Origin: JAFAZI01 sp035501255
GTDB taxonomy: Bacteria > Actinomycetota > Actinomycetes > JAFAQI01
DNA: 55,815 bases
Assembly: GCA_035501255.1 (NCBI GenBank)
Contig: DATJWM010000144.1
Coordinates: 1-55,815, forward strand
Reading direction: 5' to 3'
Made by a program: the position numbers and the translations under genes. The notes below the pieces were generated by a model. The model had not been told where the DNA came from. It searched no databases and saw nothing but the letters and a program-made list of their open reading frames with translations. Numbering within the stretch: position 1 is the stretch's first letter; every line of letters starts with the position of its first letter. Of this stretch, positions 1 to 8,347 are shown piece after piece.

Positions 1-1
1 T

Positions 2-616
2 GACGTTGGTGACCGCCTGGTCGACGCGATCGCGGCGCGCCTGCCGAAGCTGCGGATCGGCAACGGCGCAGAGCCCGATACCGACATGGGCCCGCTGATC
101 ACCGAGGCCCACCGTGACAGGGTCGCCGGCTACATCGCCGAAGGCGCAGCCTCAGGCGCGACCGTGGTCATCGATGGGCGCGAGGCCGACCTGCCGAGCG
201 AAGGTTTCTTCCTCGGCACCACGTTGCTCGATCACGTCCAGACCGACATGAGCGTCTATCGCGACGAGATCTTCGGGCCGGTCCTGTGCGTCGTACGGGC
301 CGATACCTACGACGAGGCGGTCGCGACGATCAACGCCAACCCCTACGCCAATGGGGTGGCGATCTTCACCCGGGACGGCGGCGCCGCCCGCCGGTTCCAG
401 TTCGAGATCGAGGTCGGGATGGTGGGCGTCAACGTCCCGATTCCGGTGCCGGTGTCGTACTACTCCTTCGGCGGGTGGAAGGCGTCGCTGTTCGGTGACC
501 AGCACATGTACGGCCCGGAGGGCATCAACTTCTACACCCGCGGCAAGGTCGTGACCTCGCGGTGGCCGGACCCCGCGGAGTCGAGCATCGACCTCGGATT
601 CCCGCGCACCCGGTAA
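2..616 (+). CDS. mmsA: Methylmalonate-semialdehyde dehydrogenase, C-terminal part (cut by window start)
   Basis: This is the last 204 residues of an aldehyde dehydrogenase whose start lies outside the window. The segment with GNGAEPDTDMGPLIT, the motif DEIFGPVLCVV and the ending NVPIPVPVSYYSFGGWKASLFGD are typical of CoA-acylating methylmalonate/malonate-semialdehyde dehydrogenases. These enzymes convert the semialdehydes to propionyl-CoA or acetyl-CoA in valine, beta-alanine and inositol breakdown. The family is about 500 residues long, so the catalytic cysteine should lie just upstream of the window. The reading frame is open from base 2. The next gene is a class III aminotransferase 44 bp downstream on the same strand, which fits transamination of an omega-amino acid followed by semialdehyde oxidation. 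The substrate is inferred from the family, not shown. Confidence 0.9.
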   Translation, partial: DVGDRLVDAIAARLPKLRIGNGAEPDTDMGPLITEAHRDRVAGYIAEGAASGATVVIDGREADLPSEGFFLGTTLLDHVQTDMSVYRDEIFGPVLCVVRADTYDEAVATINANPYANGVAIFTRDGGAARRFQFEIEVGMVGVNVPIPVPVSYYSFGGWKASLFGDQHMYGPEGINFYTRGKVVTSRWPDPAESSIDLGFPRTR

Positions 617-648
617 CCCGGTGTGGTCAACGTCGGTTGATGGGGCAC

Positions 649-654
649 TAGCAT
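649..654 (+). promoter_or_regulatory. Candidate -10 element for a leaderless aminotransferase transcript
   Basis: TAGCAT fits the actinobacterial TANNNT -10 pattern and ends six bases before the ATG at 661. No Shine-Dalgarno sequence is visible before that ATG. This spacing is what a leaderless mRNA would show. No convincing -35 box is seen. Confidence 0.3.
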
Positions 655-660
655 CGTCCG

Positions 661-2034
661 ATGACCGACCAGCTCGCGGCGCCCGCAGGCGCCGGCCTCA
701 CCGGCCAGCAGGTTCGCGACCTCGACCGTCGCCACGTGCTGCATTCCTGGTCCGCCCAGGCGTTGATCGACCCGCTCCCGATCGCCCGGGCCGAAGGGTC
801 CTTCTTCTGGGACTACGACGACACGCGCTATCTCGACTTCTCCTCACAACTGGTCAACGTCAACATCGGTTACCAGCACCCGAAGCTGGTCGCGGCGATC
901 CAGGCGCAAGCGGCGTCACTGTGCACGATTGCGCCGTCTTTCGCCAACGACGCTCGCAGTGAAGCGGCGCGCCTGATCGCGGAGATCGCCCCGGGCGAGC
1001 TCAACCAGGTGTTCTTTACCAACGGTGGCGCCGAGGCGGTGGAGAACGCGGTCCGGATGGCTCGCCTGCACACCGGTCGGCACAAGGTGATGGCGGCCTA
1101 TCGCAGTTATCACGGCGCCACGGCCGGTTCCCTGACGCTGACCGGGGACCCGCGCCGGTGGCCGTCGGAGCCGGGCATCCCCGGGGTCGTTCACTATTGG
1201 GGTCCGTACCTCTACCGGTCGGCATTTCACGCCCGCAGCGAGGACGAAGAGCGCGATCGCGCGTTGGCCCATCTTCGCGACCTGATCATGGTCGAAGGAC
1301 CATCGACCATCGCCGCGTTGCTGTTCGAGACCGTCGTCGGAACGAACGGCATCCTCGTGCCGCCCGATGGATACCTCGCGGGGGTGCGCGAGATCTGCGA
1401 CGAGTTCGGCATCGTGATGGTCGCCGACGAGGTCATGGCCGGCTTCGGGCGCTGTGGTGAGTGGCTCGCGGTCGACCGGTGGGGGATCACCCCCGACCTG
1501 ATCACCTTTGCCAAAGGGGTGAACTCCGGCTACGTCCCACTCGGCGGGGTGATCATCTCCGACGAGATCGCCGCGTCGTTCCAGCAGACCGCCTTCCCCG
1601 GCGGTCTCACCTACTCCGGCCATCCACTCGCGTGCGGATCCGCGGTCGCCTCGATCGGTATCTTCCGCGAGGAAGGCATCGTCGAGCACGCCCGCCGGAT
1701 CGGTGTTGAGGTGATCGGCCCGGGCCTTGCCGATCTCGCGGAGCGCCATCCATCGGTCGGGGAGGTGCGTGGCCTCGGGGTCTTCTGGGCGCTCGAGCTC
1801 GTCCGGAACCGCGCCACCCGCGAACCGCTCGTTCCGTTCAACGCCGCAGGTCCGGCCGCAGCACCGATGAACGAGTTCGCCGCGGCGTGCAAGCAGAGGG
1901 GGCTCTGGCCGTTCACGCACTTCAACCGGACCCACGTCGTGCCGCCGTGCACGGTGACCGCTTCGGAGGTTCGCGACGGTCTCGCGATTCTTGACCAGGC
2001 GTTGACGGTCGCGGACGGCTACTCCACCGAGTGA
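661..2034 (+). CDS. Class III (omega-amino acid) PLP-dependent aminotransferase
   Basis: A 457-residue fold-type I aminotransferase of normal family length. Visible marks are FFTNGGAEAVENAVRMAR (cofactor-phosphate loop), SYHGAT, VADEVMAGFGRCGEW (the Asp that holds the pyridine nitrogen) and the lysine motif TFAKGVNSGYVPLGG, where the Lys forms the PLP Schiff base. Class III enzymes of this type move the terminal amino group of beta-alanine, GABA or similar donors to pyruvate or 2-oxoglutarate. Position directly after mmsA suggests that the product is a semialdehyde passed to MmsA. The ATG has no Shine-Dalgarno sequence but has a TANNNT box six bases upstream, so a leaderless transcript is likely. 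The exact donor cannot be read from the sequence. Confidence 0.88.
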   Translation: MTDQLAAPAGAGLTGQQVRDLDRRHVLHSWSAQALIDPLPIARAEGSFFWDYDDTRYLDFSSQLVNVNIGYQHPKLVAAIQAQAASLCTIAPSFANDARSEAARLIAEIAPGELNQVFFTNGGAEAVENAVRMARLHTGRHKVMAAYRSYHGATAGSLTLTGDPRRWPSEPGIPGVVHYWGPYLYRSAFHARSEDEERDRALAHLRDLIMVEGPSTIAALLFETVVGTNGILVPPDGYLAGVREICDEFGIVMVADEVMAGFGRCGEWLAVDRWGITPDLITFAKGVNSGYVPLGGVIISDEIAASFQQTAFPGGLTYSGHPLACGSAVASIGIFREEGIVEHARRIGVEVIGPGLADLAERHPSVGEVRGLGVFWALELVRNRATREPLVPFNAAGPAAAPMNEFAAACKQRGLWPFTHFNRTHVVPPCTVTASEVRDGLAILDQALTVADGYSTE

Positions 2035-2072
2035 TCTCCGTCCTCGCCAGGTGACCGTGGCAGGATGCCTTG

Positions 2073-3638
2073 GTGAGCGCCGACCACGTCGATGTGCTGA
2101 TCGTGGGCGCCGGCCTATCCGGCATCGGCGCCGGTCACCAGTTGCACGCTCGCTTTCCCGACAGGACCTACGCGATCCTCGAGAGCCGCAGCGAGCTCGG
2201 CGGCACCTGGAGCCTGTTCACTTATCCGGGCGTGCGGTCGGACTCGGACATGTATACGCTCGGGTATCGGTTCCGCCCGTGGACGGACGCGACCGCGATC
2301 GCCGGCGGCCCGGCGATCCTTGACTACCTCCGTGACACCGCCCGCGAAGGCGACGTCGAGCGACACATCCGCTACGGCAAGCGAGTCATCCGGGCGAATT
2401 GGTCGACACCGGAGTCGATCTGGACAGTCGAGGTCCGCGACATCAACTCCGGCCAGGTGAGCCGGATGACCTGCCGGTTCCTGTTCCTGTGCTGCGGGTA
2501 CTACGACTACGACGAGCCCTACGCGCCCCAGATTCCGGGCATCGAGGAGTTCAGCGGGCCGGTTGTTCACCCGCAGTTCTGGCCGGCCGACCTCGACTAC
2601 GCCGGGAAGTCGGTTGTGGTGATCGGCAGTGGGGCCACCGCAGTGACTCTCGTTCCGGCGATGGCGGGCGTCGCGCGACACGTCACGATGCTCCAGCGCT
2701 CCCCGACCTACATCGTTGCGATGCCGGGTACGGATCGAACGGCGCAGCGCTTGGGCCGGTGGCTGCCGAAGTCGCGCGTGGCCCAGCTCGTTCGGTGGCG
2801 CAACATCGTCCAGATGGTCGCGACCTATCGGCTGAGCCGGAGGTGGCCGTCGGCGATGCGACGGTTGATCCGCAAGTCCCAGGAGCGGTTCCTGCCCGGC
2901 ACCGACATTGACACCCATCTCACGCCGACCTACCAACCGTGGGATCAGCGCTTGTGTGTCGTACCGAACGGGGACTTGTTCCGGGCCTTGCGGGCGGGCA
3001 CTGCATCGATCGTCACCGACACCATCGATCAGGTGACCGCCTCGGGCATCGCGCTGTCGTCGGGACAGGAGCTCGAGGCCGACATCATCGTCACGGCGAC
3101 CGGACTCAACCTGCTCGCGTTCGGCGGCATCGAAGTCCTGGTGGACGGCGCGGAGGTCGTCCTGTCCGAGCACATGTCCTACCGGTCGGTCATGCTCAAC
3201 GACGTTCCCAACCTCGCCTATGCGATGGGCTACACGAACGCCTCATGGACGCTCAAGATCGACTTGACCTACGACTATCTGTGGCGGTTGTTCGAGCGCA
3301 TGGATGACGTCGGTGCCACTTGGTGCGTCCCGCGACTGAACGGAGTGACGGTCGGAGACAAACCCTTCCTCGACTTCCAGGCCGGCTACGTTCTCCGGGC
3401 GGTCGACCGGTTTCCGAAGGCTGGCGACCGCGCGCCGTGGAAGCTGCGGATGAACTACGTCCTCGACGTCTTTCAGCTCGGGCGGGGGTCGGTTGACGAC
3501 GGCACCCTGGAGTTTGGCACCGGCGACTCTGGCCGAGGGGCCAGTGACCTAAGGAGAGTGGCATGGCTGTCAGCGTGGGATTCCTCGTCATCGACTCGGC
3601 CGACCCGGAGCGGCTCGCGGAGTTCTGGTGCGGGCTGA
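2073..3638 (+). CDS. Flavin-containing monooxygenase (Baeyer-Villiger/EthA-like)
   Basis: The N-terminal FAD motif VGAGLSGIGAG is followed by ELGGTWSLFTYPG, the family fingerprint FSGPVVHPQFWP (FxGxxxHxxxWP) and a second, NADPH-binding Rossmann motif GSGATAV. This set identifies a class B flavin monooxygenase that inserts oxygen into ketones or oxidises soft heteroatoms. I prefer the GTG at 2073, eight bases after GGCAGG; a TTG at 2070 is the alternative. Family similarity appears to end near DDGTLEFGTG (about base 3525). The frame then runs on for over 30 unlike residues and overlaps the next gene by 76 bp. A shift into either other frame would stop at 3545-3547 (TGA) or 3550-3552 (TAA), before the next gene's ribosome site. 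The true C-terminus is therefore uncertain. Confidence 0.85.
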   Translation: MSADHVDVLIVGAGLSGIGAGHQLHARFPDRTYAILESRSELGGTWSLFTYPGVRSDSDMYTLGYRFRPWTDATAIAGGPAILDYLRDTAREGDVERHIRYGKRVIRANWSTPESIWTVEVRDINSGQVSRMTCRFLFLCCGYYDYDEPYAPQIPGIEEFSGPVVHPQFWPADLDYAGKSVVVIGSGATAVTLVPAMAGVARHVTMLQRSPTYIVAMPGTDRTAQRLGRWLPKSRVAQLVRWRNIVQMVATYRLSRRWPSAMRRLIRKSQERFLPGTDIDTHLTPTYQPWDQRLCVVPNGDLFRALRAGTASIVTDTIDQVTASGIALSSGQELEADIIVTATGLNLLAFGGIEVLVDGAEVVLSEHMSYRSVMLNDVPNLAYAMGYTNASWTLKIDLTYDYLWRLFERMDDVGATWCVPRLNGVTVGDKPFLDFQAGYVLRAVDRFPKAGDRAPWKLRMNYVLDVFQLGRGSVDDGTLEFGTGDSGRGASDLRRVAWLSAWDSSSSTRPTRSGSRSSGAG

Positions 3639-3928
3639 TGGATGTGGAGATTGCCGAGCGCATCGGCGAGGGGCAGTTCGTGGTGCTGAGACCGACTGCC
3701 GACGGCCTCACGATCGGGTTCCAGAAGGTCCCCGAACCTAAGACCGGGAAGAATCGCCTGCATCTCGATCTCGTTGTGGATGACCTCGACCACGCGACGG
3801 ACCGGATCACCGCTCTTGGCGGCGCTTGGTCCGAGCCGAACATGACCCACGAGCTCGAGGGGTTTCTGTGGCGTTGCATGGCTGACGTTGACGGCAACGA
3901 GTTCGACATCGACGTCCTGCCGTCATGA
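3563..3928 (+). CDS. VOC/glyoxalase-fold protein
   Basis: A 121-residue single-domain protein of the glyoxalase/bleomycin-resistance/dioxygenase superfamily. It has the paired beta-alpha-beta-beta-beta layout: VSVGFLVIDSADPERLAEFWCGLM in the first half and NRLHLDLVVDDLDHATDRI followed by a C-terminal DVDGNEFDIDVL in the second. The last block carries the Glu that is often a metal ligand. The ATG has a strong Shine-Dalgarno sequence (AAGGAG, 3551-3556). Many actinobacterial members are small-molecule or stress proteins without known substrate, and none can be assigned here. It converges on and overlaps the SRAP gene by 6 bp. Confidence 0.8.
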   Translation: MAVSVGFLVIDSADPERLAEFWCGLMDVEIAERIGEGQFVVLRPTADGLTIGFQKVPEPKTGKNRLHLDLVVDDLDHATDRITALGGAWSEPNMTHELEGFLWRCMADVDGNEFDIDVLPS

Positions 3929-4609
3929 GTGCGCGGGCGTGATCAACTCCGGTCCGTTGTTGCGCGCGGAGTTGACCGCGGTCGACACCTCGTAGGCGGC
4001 GAGGACCGGCGGCGGCACGGACGCGACCAGATCGCGAACCGTGCCGGGATCGGTCAGGCTCGGGTCCAGCCAGGCGGCGCGCATGTCAGGGGGGATGACG
4101 ACGGGCGAGCGGTCGTGGATCTCGCCCAGCGCGTCCGTCGCCGTACAGGTCAGCAGCGCATACGTCCACAGCCACCGGTCCGGATCCTCGGCGTCCGATC
4201 GCAGCTCGTAGAGCCCGGCGAAGGCCAGGATGCCCTCCCCGTGGAGGTACATCGGAACCTTGCCACCGTCGGTGGCCATCCATTCGTAGTACCCGTCGGC
4301 GGGGACCAGGCAACGGCGCTTGCTCGCGGCGGCCTTGAACGCCGGCTTTTCGGTGATCGTTTCCGACCGCGCGTTGATCAGCTTGTTGCCGATCTTGACG
4401 TCCTTCGCCCACGACGGCACCAGACCCCAGCGCAGCGTGCGCAGTTGGCGGTCCGGCGTACCGTTCACGATTCGCTCGAGCACCACCCGACCCGGCTGGG
4501 TGGGCGCGACGTTCCACGACGGTTCGATCGGCGGGTCGACGACCGAAGCGATCGCGAAGTCTTTGAGTAGGTCGCCGTCGTGACGGGAGTTGGCGTAGCG
4601 GCCGCACAT
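3923..4609 (-). CDS. SRAP/YedK-HMCES family abasic-site DNA-protein crosslink protein
   Basis: A complete 228-residue SOS-response-associated peptidase (SRAP) domain protein. It starts MCGRYA, so after removal of Met the catalytic Cys is at the mature N-terminus. The other family residues are present: Asn in LINARSET, Glu in DGYYEWM and His in GEIHDRSPVV. Family members form a thiazolidine crosslink with abasic sites in single-stranded DNA and protect them from breakage. It lies 27 bp after the NlpC/P60 gene on the same strand and could be co-transcribed, but there is no obvious functional link. I do not see an SOS box. Confidence 0.93.
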   Translation of the reverse strand: MCGRYANSRHDGDLLKDFAIASVVDPPIEPSWNVAPTQPGRVVLERIVNGTPDRQLRTLRWGLVPSWAKDVKIGNKLINARSETITEKPAFKAAASKRRCLVPADGYYEWMATDGGKVPMYLHGEGILAFAGLYELRSDAEDPDRWLWTYALLTCTATDALGEIHDRSPVVIPPDMRAAWLDPSLTDPGTVRDLVASVPPPVLAAYEVSTAVNSARNNGPELITPAHS

Positions 4610-4636
4610 GCATCCGTTCTACCCGGATGATCGTCG

Positions 4637-6460
4637 CTAGGGCCGGACGACTCCGGCGACATGGCTCTCGACCGGTACGACGTTGACGTACTGCCCGGTG
4701 TATGGCGCGTTGAGCATCCAGCCCGCACCGAGGTAGATCGCGACGTGGTGGATCACCTCGCGGCGCCCGATCAGGTGCTCGAACAAGATCAGGTCCCCGG
4801 GCAGGATGTCCCGCGGCGGGATCCGGCGGGCCTCGTTGTACTGATCTCCGCTGTAGTGGGTGAAGCGACGCCCGGCGTGCGCGTACGCCCACTTGACGAG
4901 TCCGGAGCAGTCGAAGGTCCGGGGCCCAGCCGCCGCCCACACGTACGGCTGACCGAGCGCCGCGAGGGCAGTGCGCAGTGCGACCATGCTCACAGTCGGG
5001 GATGGCGCATGGCCGAGCGTTGGATCGACGTAAACGCCGTCCGCGTGCTGGAACGGCACCGGCCACGCGCCGCCGTGGGTGCGATGCACTCCGTAACCCG
5101 CGGCTCCCTTGTCGGGCACTGCCCGGACGAACGGCGACAACGACAGCGAACCGGTCACGCGACGATGCGCAGGGTGTCTGCGTGGCCGGTGCGCGAGGTG
5201 GCGCGGCACCGGTCCCATCAACGCCCGGGTGTCGCGCGGCTTGCGGCTCGGGTCGCGGGCGATGGCGGCGGCGATCAGCGCGTTGTCCGAGGCGAGCAGG
5301 ACCGCCGCGGGCGAATGCGAGCGGACCGGCGCGGACAGTGCGCCGCTGCCCAGCGCCCGTGCTTGCACCGCCTTGGCGGCGGCGAGCAGCCCGGTGACAT
5401 CTTCCCGAACCAAGGGTCCAGCGGACCGGACGAGCACGGTCGCCGGTGCCCGAGGACTCCGCACCTGAACGAGCGCGGCCTGAGTCGGGGTTGACGTGAC
5501 GTAGGCCCCGAAGGCCCGCACGGCGGGCGCGGCCGAAACCCGGACGTCGGAACGGGTCACGGCGCCGATCGAGGCGAAGCGGATCCGAGCCGGGGAACTC
5601 GGACAGGTGAACGCGATCCGGGTCTTGATCGCGACTCCCGGCGCGTCGCAGCTCTCGGTCGGGGTCGACGGCTGCGATCCGTTCAGCGGGACCGCGCGAT
5701 AGTCGACGTGGTCCGGGCCTGAGGCAACCGGCGTGCGACACGCCGCGATCGATGCCGACACCGAGTCGCAGGTGAGGTCGCCGGCCGTGATCGGGGCGCC
5801 GCCGAGGCCAGGGTCGAGGGGAGTGATGTCGGTCGGGTCGGTCCAGGGCTGGAACGCCATCGTTTCGGTGGTCGATCCGACGGTCACGACTCCGGTAGGA
5901 CCGCTGAGCGCCTGAACCTCACCGGAAGCGGCCGCCTCGACCGGCAACGGCGTTCCCCAGGTGGTGAGGTCTCCGTCGTTCGCCTGCACCGACACGCTGG
6001 TGCCGTTCGCGTCCACGAGGACCCACCCTCCGGGCGCCGAGCCTTGCCATGCGGCACCCTTGGGCAGGCGCGCCGACCCGGAGGTACGGGCCTGCAGATC
6101 CCACCAGCGGACCCGTCGTGCCTGCGCGGTTGAGTACGCCGTGAGCTCCGCGCCGACCAGGGAGAAGCGGTCGGCGTCGACCGAGTCGGGGTCGTGTGGG
6201 TTCCAGCCGACCCCGAGGTTGCCCTTTGCGCCGGACTTCGACTGCACATGCAGCGCCCCGTCGGAGTAGTCAGGCCCGGATCGGTCGGTGGGGTAGTCGG
6301 CGTACACCAGGTAGCGCGCCGACCCGGCAAGCACGACCAAGGTGTCGGGCGGGTTCGATCCGGAAGCGGTCGCGGGCGAATCGACACCGACCACCGTCGC
6401 GGTCAGGGCGGCGGCCAGTAAGGCGACCGTGATTCGACGGGCGATCGAGGCGGAGGTCAT
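4637..6460 (-). CDS. Secreted NlpC/P60-family cell-wall peptidase
   Basis: A 607-residue exported protein. The N-terminus (MTSASIARRITVALLAAALT, then a small-residue cleavage region ending near ATASG) is a Sec signal peptide. The middle 400 residues are Thr/Ser/Pro-rich with repeated W-containing strands suggestive of a beta-propeller-like surface domain, but I do not recognise a family. The last about 115 residues form an NlpC/P60 domain: PYVWAAAGPRTFDCSGLVKWAY has the catalytic Cys and EVIHHVAIYLGAG has the catalytic His. Such domains cleave peptidoglycan stem peptides (D-Glu to diaminopimelate). I chose the ATG at 6460 because the signal peptide begins there; the open frame upstream is Arg/Ser-rich and not protein-like. 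Confidence 0.85.
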   Translation of the reverse strand: MTSASIARRITVALLAAALTATVVGVDSPATASGSNPPDTLVVLAGSARYLVYADYPTDRSGPDYSDGALHVQSKSGAKGNLGVGWNPHDPDSVDADRFSLVGAELTAYSTAQARRVRWWDLQARTSGSARLPKGAAWQGSAPGGWVLVDANGTSVSVQANDGDLTTWGTPLPVEAAASGEVQALSGPTGVVTVGSTTETMAFQPWTDPTDITPLDPGLGGAPITAGDLTCDSVSASIAACRTPVASGPDHVDYRAVPLNGSQPSTPTESCDAPGVAIKTRIAFTCPSSPARIRFASIGAVTRSDVRVSAAPAVRAFGAYVTSTPTQAALVQVRSPRAPATVLVRSAGPLVREDVTGLLAAAKAVQARALGSGALSAPVRSHSPAAVLLASDNALIAAAIARDPSRKPRDTRALMGPVPRHLAHRPRRHPAHRRVTGSLSLSPFVRAVPDKGAAGYGVHRTHGGAWPVPFQHADGVYVDPTLGHAPSPTVSMVALRTALAALGQPYVWAAAGPRTFDCSGLVKWAYAHAGRRFTHYSGDQYNEARRIPPRDILPGDLILFEHLIGRREVIHHVAIYLGAGWMLNAPYTGQYVNVVPVESHVAGVVRP

Positions 6461-6635
6461 GCCCTTATCAACGTCATTTCGGTGGTGTCGGTTGACCGGA
6501 TCATCGCCCCAGGATGGCCTGGCGGACGGCTGCCCGACGTTGCGGCCTCGCCGCCGGGTCACTGATTTGGCGCTCACGACTCGCGTGCGCGCCGACATAC
6601 TGGAGCCTCGACCGGGGGGCCGGCAGGAGGGCTCG

Positions 6636-8282
6636 GTGGCGACGATGCGGCGAGTTCTCGGTCCGCTGAGCGCGGTCGCCCTCGTCGTCCTCCTGGGGCT
6701 GACGATCCTCGGCACCCTGGCGATCCGGTCCGAGGTCCGCGGCCAGGAAAACCGCCTGCTCGTTGAGCGCACCCGAGAGGTCAGTCTGATCATGTCGACC
6801 GAGATCACCTCGGTCACCGACGAGCTCAACGTTCTCGCCGGGGTGCTGCGCGCGACCGACAACTCGCTGCCGGCGTTCGTGCGGGCCAGCGAGGCGACGG
6901 TCGCACAGAGCGGGGGCAGTCAGACCGCCGCCATCGTGCATCACACATCGCGCGGCTACGTCGTCCGAATCGCGAACGGGACCGGTTTGCACCGCGGTCA
7001 GCTCATCACCGACCGCAGAGCGGCCGCGTTCAACCGGACGCTGGCCACCCCACGGGTCGTGCCCACCGAGGTGATCGGCAGCGGTGCCGACCGGCTGCTC
7101 GGGTTTGCCCTCGGCCCGCCCAAAGCCCCGCCGGGGCAGGTGCTGTATCTCCAGGTTCACCTCGGTCAGGTGGGGCCGAGCCTGCTCGCGTCCTCGACTC
7201 CGTTCACCGAGCTGCGATTCGTGGTGTTCGCCGCTCCCCGGCCGAAAGTCGGCGAGATCGTCTCGGCGAACGCGTCGTATCCGCTGCCAGGTGCCGTGCA
7301 GACCCTCCGGTTCCGGGTCGGGACCTCGACCTGGACGCTTGTCGCGGCTGCGCGCGAGCCGCTCGTCGGCGGCACGGTAGCGGATGCTCCCTGGATCGCA
7401 TTCGCGGTCGGGCTTGCTCTCGGCGTTGTGATCACCGCCGTCGTGGAGATCGAGACCCGGCGCCGGCGCAGCGCGGTGACGGCGTACCGGACCGAGCACC
7501 AACTGGCGGAGGCGCTTCAGCGCAGCCTGCTGCCCACGCTGCCGACCGTGGGTGGGCTCGAACTGGCCGCGCGCTACCTGCCGGGGTCCGCGGATCAGGA
7601 GATCGGCGGGGACTGGTACGACGTGTTCGAGCTCGGCGACGGCCGGGTCGGGATCACGATCGGGGACGTGGTCGGACACGACATCTCGGCAGCGGGGTTG
7701 ATGTCGCGAGCCCAGACCGCGCTGCGGTCGTACGCGCTGCTGGGGGAGGAGCCGAGGATCGTCCTCGACCGGCTCGACCGCGTCATCGCCACCTTCGGCG
7801 ACGGGCGGCTCGTCACGGTGTTCTACGGCGTACTCAACCAGGCGGACGGGACCGGTGGTCGCACGTTGACGTTCGCCAACGCTGGCCATCCGGCTCCGCT
7901 CACCTACCACCCGGACTCCGGCGTGTCCCAGTTGCAGACCGAGAGCTCGATGCTGCTCGGCGTCGCGATCCCGACCGGTGAGCCGCGCAGTCAGCACGAG
8001 GTGCGCCTACCGGTCGGGTCGACCGTGGTGTTGTTCACCGACGGTCTGGTCGAGGTGCCCGGGGTGTCGCTGACCGATCAGTTCGTCCGCCTACGCGAGG
8101 TCGCGGCAGCCGGCGCTGCCGACGCGGCGCCGGAGGAGGTTTGTGATCGATTGCTCGAGCGGATGGTGCCGGATCGGTTGCGCGATGACATCGCGCTGTT
8201 GGTGGTACGCCTGTCTCCACCGCCCTCGCTTCCCTACCCCCGAGTGGGCGAGGAGCGATCGGTCGGCGCGAACGAGGCGTGA
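6636..8282 (+). CDS. Membrane-anchored sensor PP2C (RsbU/SpoIIE-type) phosphatase
   Basis: A 548-residue protein. A membrane segment at about residues 8-30 (VLGPLSAVALVVLLGLTILG) is followed by about 215 extracytoplasmic residues resembling a CHASE-type sensor, then a second membrane segment near 250-273. The C-terminal half is a PP2C-type Ser/Thr phosphatase: LAEALQRSLLP, QEIGGDWYDVF, ITIGDVVGHDISAA, FANAGHPAPL, VLFTDGLVE and DRLRDDIALLVVRL. The Asp residues in GDWYD, GDVVGHD, TDG and RDDIA coordinate the metals. RsbU-type enzymes dephosphorylate anti-anti-sigma factors, but no partner-switch gene is nearby. The start is GTG at 6636, five bases after AGGAGG (6625-6630); ATG at 6645 is too far from it. 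Confidence 0.87.
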   Translation: MATMRRVLGPLSAVALVVLLGLTILGTLAIRSEVRGQENRLLVERTREVSLIMSTEITSVTDELNVLAGVLRATDNSLPAFVRASEATVAQSGGSQTAAIVHHTSRGYVVRIANGTGLHRGQLITDRRAAAFNRTLATPRVVPTEVIGSGADRLLGFALGPPKAPPGQVLYLQVHLGQVGPSLLASSTPFTELRFVVFAAPRPKVGEIVSANASYPLPGAVQTLRFRVGTSTWTLVAAAREPLVGGTVADAPWIAFAVGLALGVVITAVVEIETRRRRSAVTAYRTEHQLAEALQRSLLPTLPTVGGLELAARYLPGSADQEIGGDWYDVFELGDGRVGITIGDVVGHDISAAGLMSRAQTALRSYALLGEEPRIVLDRLDRVIATFGDGRLVTVFYGVLNQADGTGGRTLTFANAGHPAPLTYHPDSGVSQLQTESSMLLGVAIPTGEPRSQHEVRLPVGSTVVLFTDGLVEVPGVSLTDQFVRLREVAAAGAADAAPEEVCDRLLERMVPDRLRDDIALLVVRLSPPPSLPYPRVGEERSVGANEA

Positions 8283-8347
8283 CCCGATCAGTAGCCGAAT
8301 CGGGACCCCTCGCGTTGGGTCGGCCGGGCTCGTGCGATGTTGTCCGG

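Noticed and set aside
4086..5741. A 551-codon minus-strand frame across the SRAP and NlpC/P60 genes
   Set aside because: It overlaps two well-supported genes in a different frame and is Arg/Pro-rich.
6461..6862. N-terminal extension of the NlpC/P60 protein up to 6862
   Set aside because: It would bury the signal peptide behind 134 Arg/Ser-rich residues and overlap the PP2C gene; the ATG at 6460 opens a normal signal peptide.
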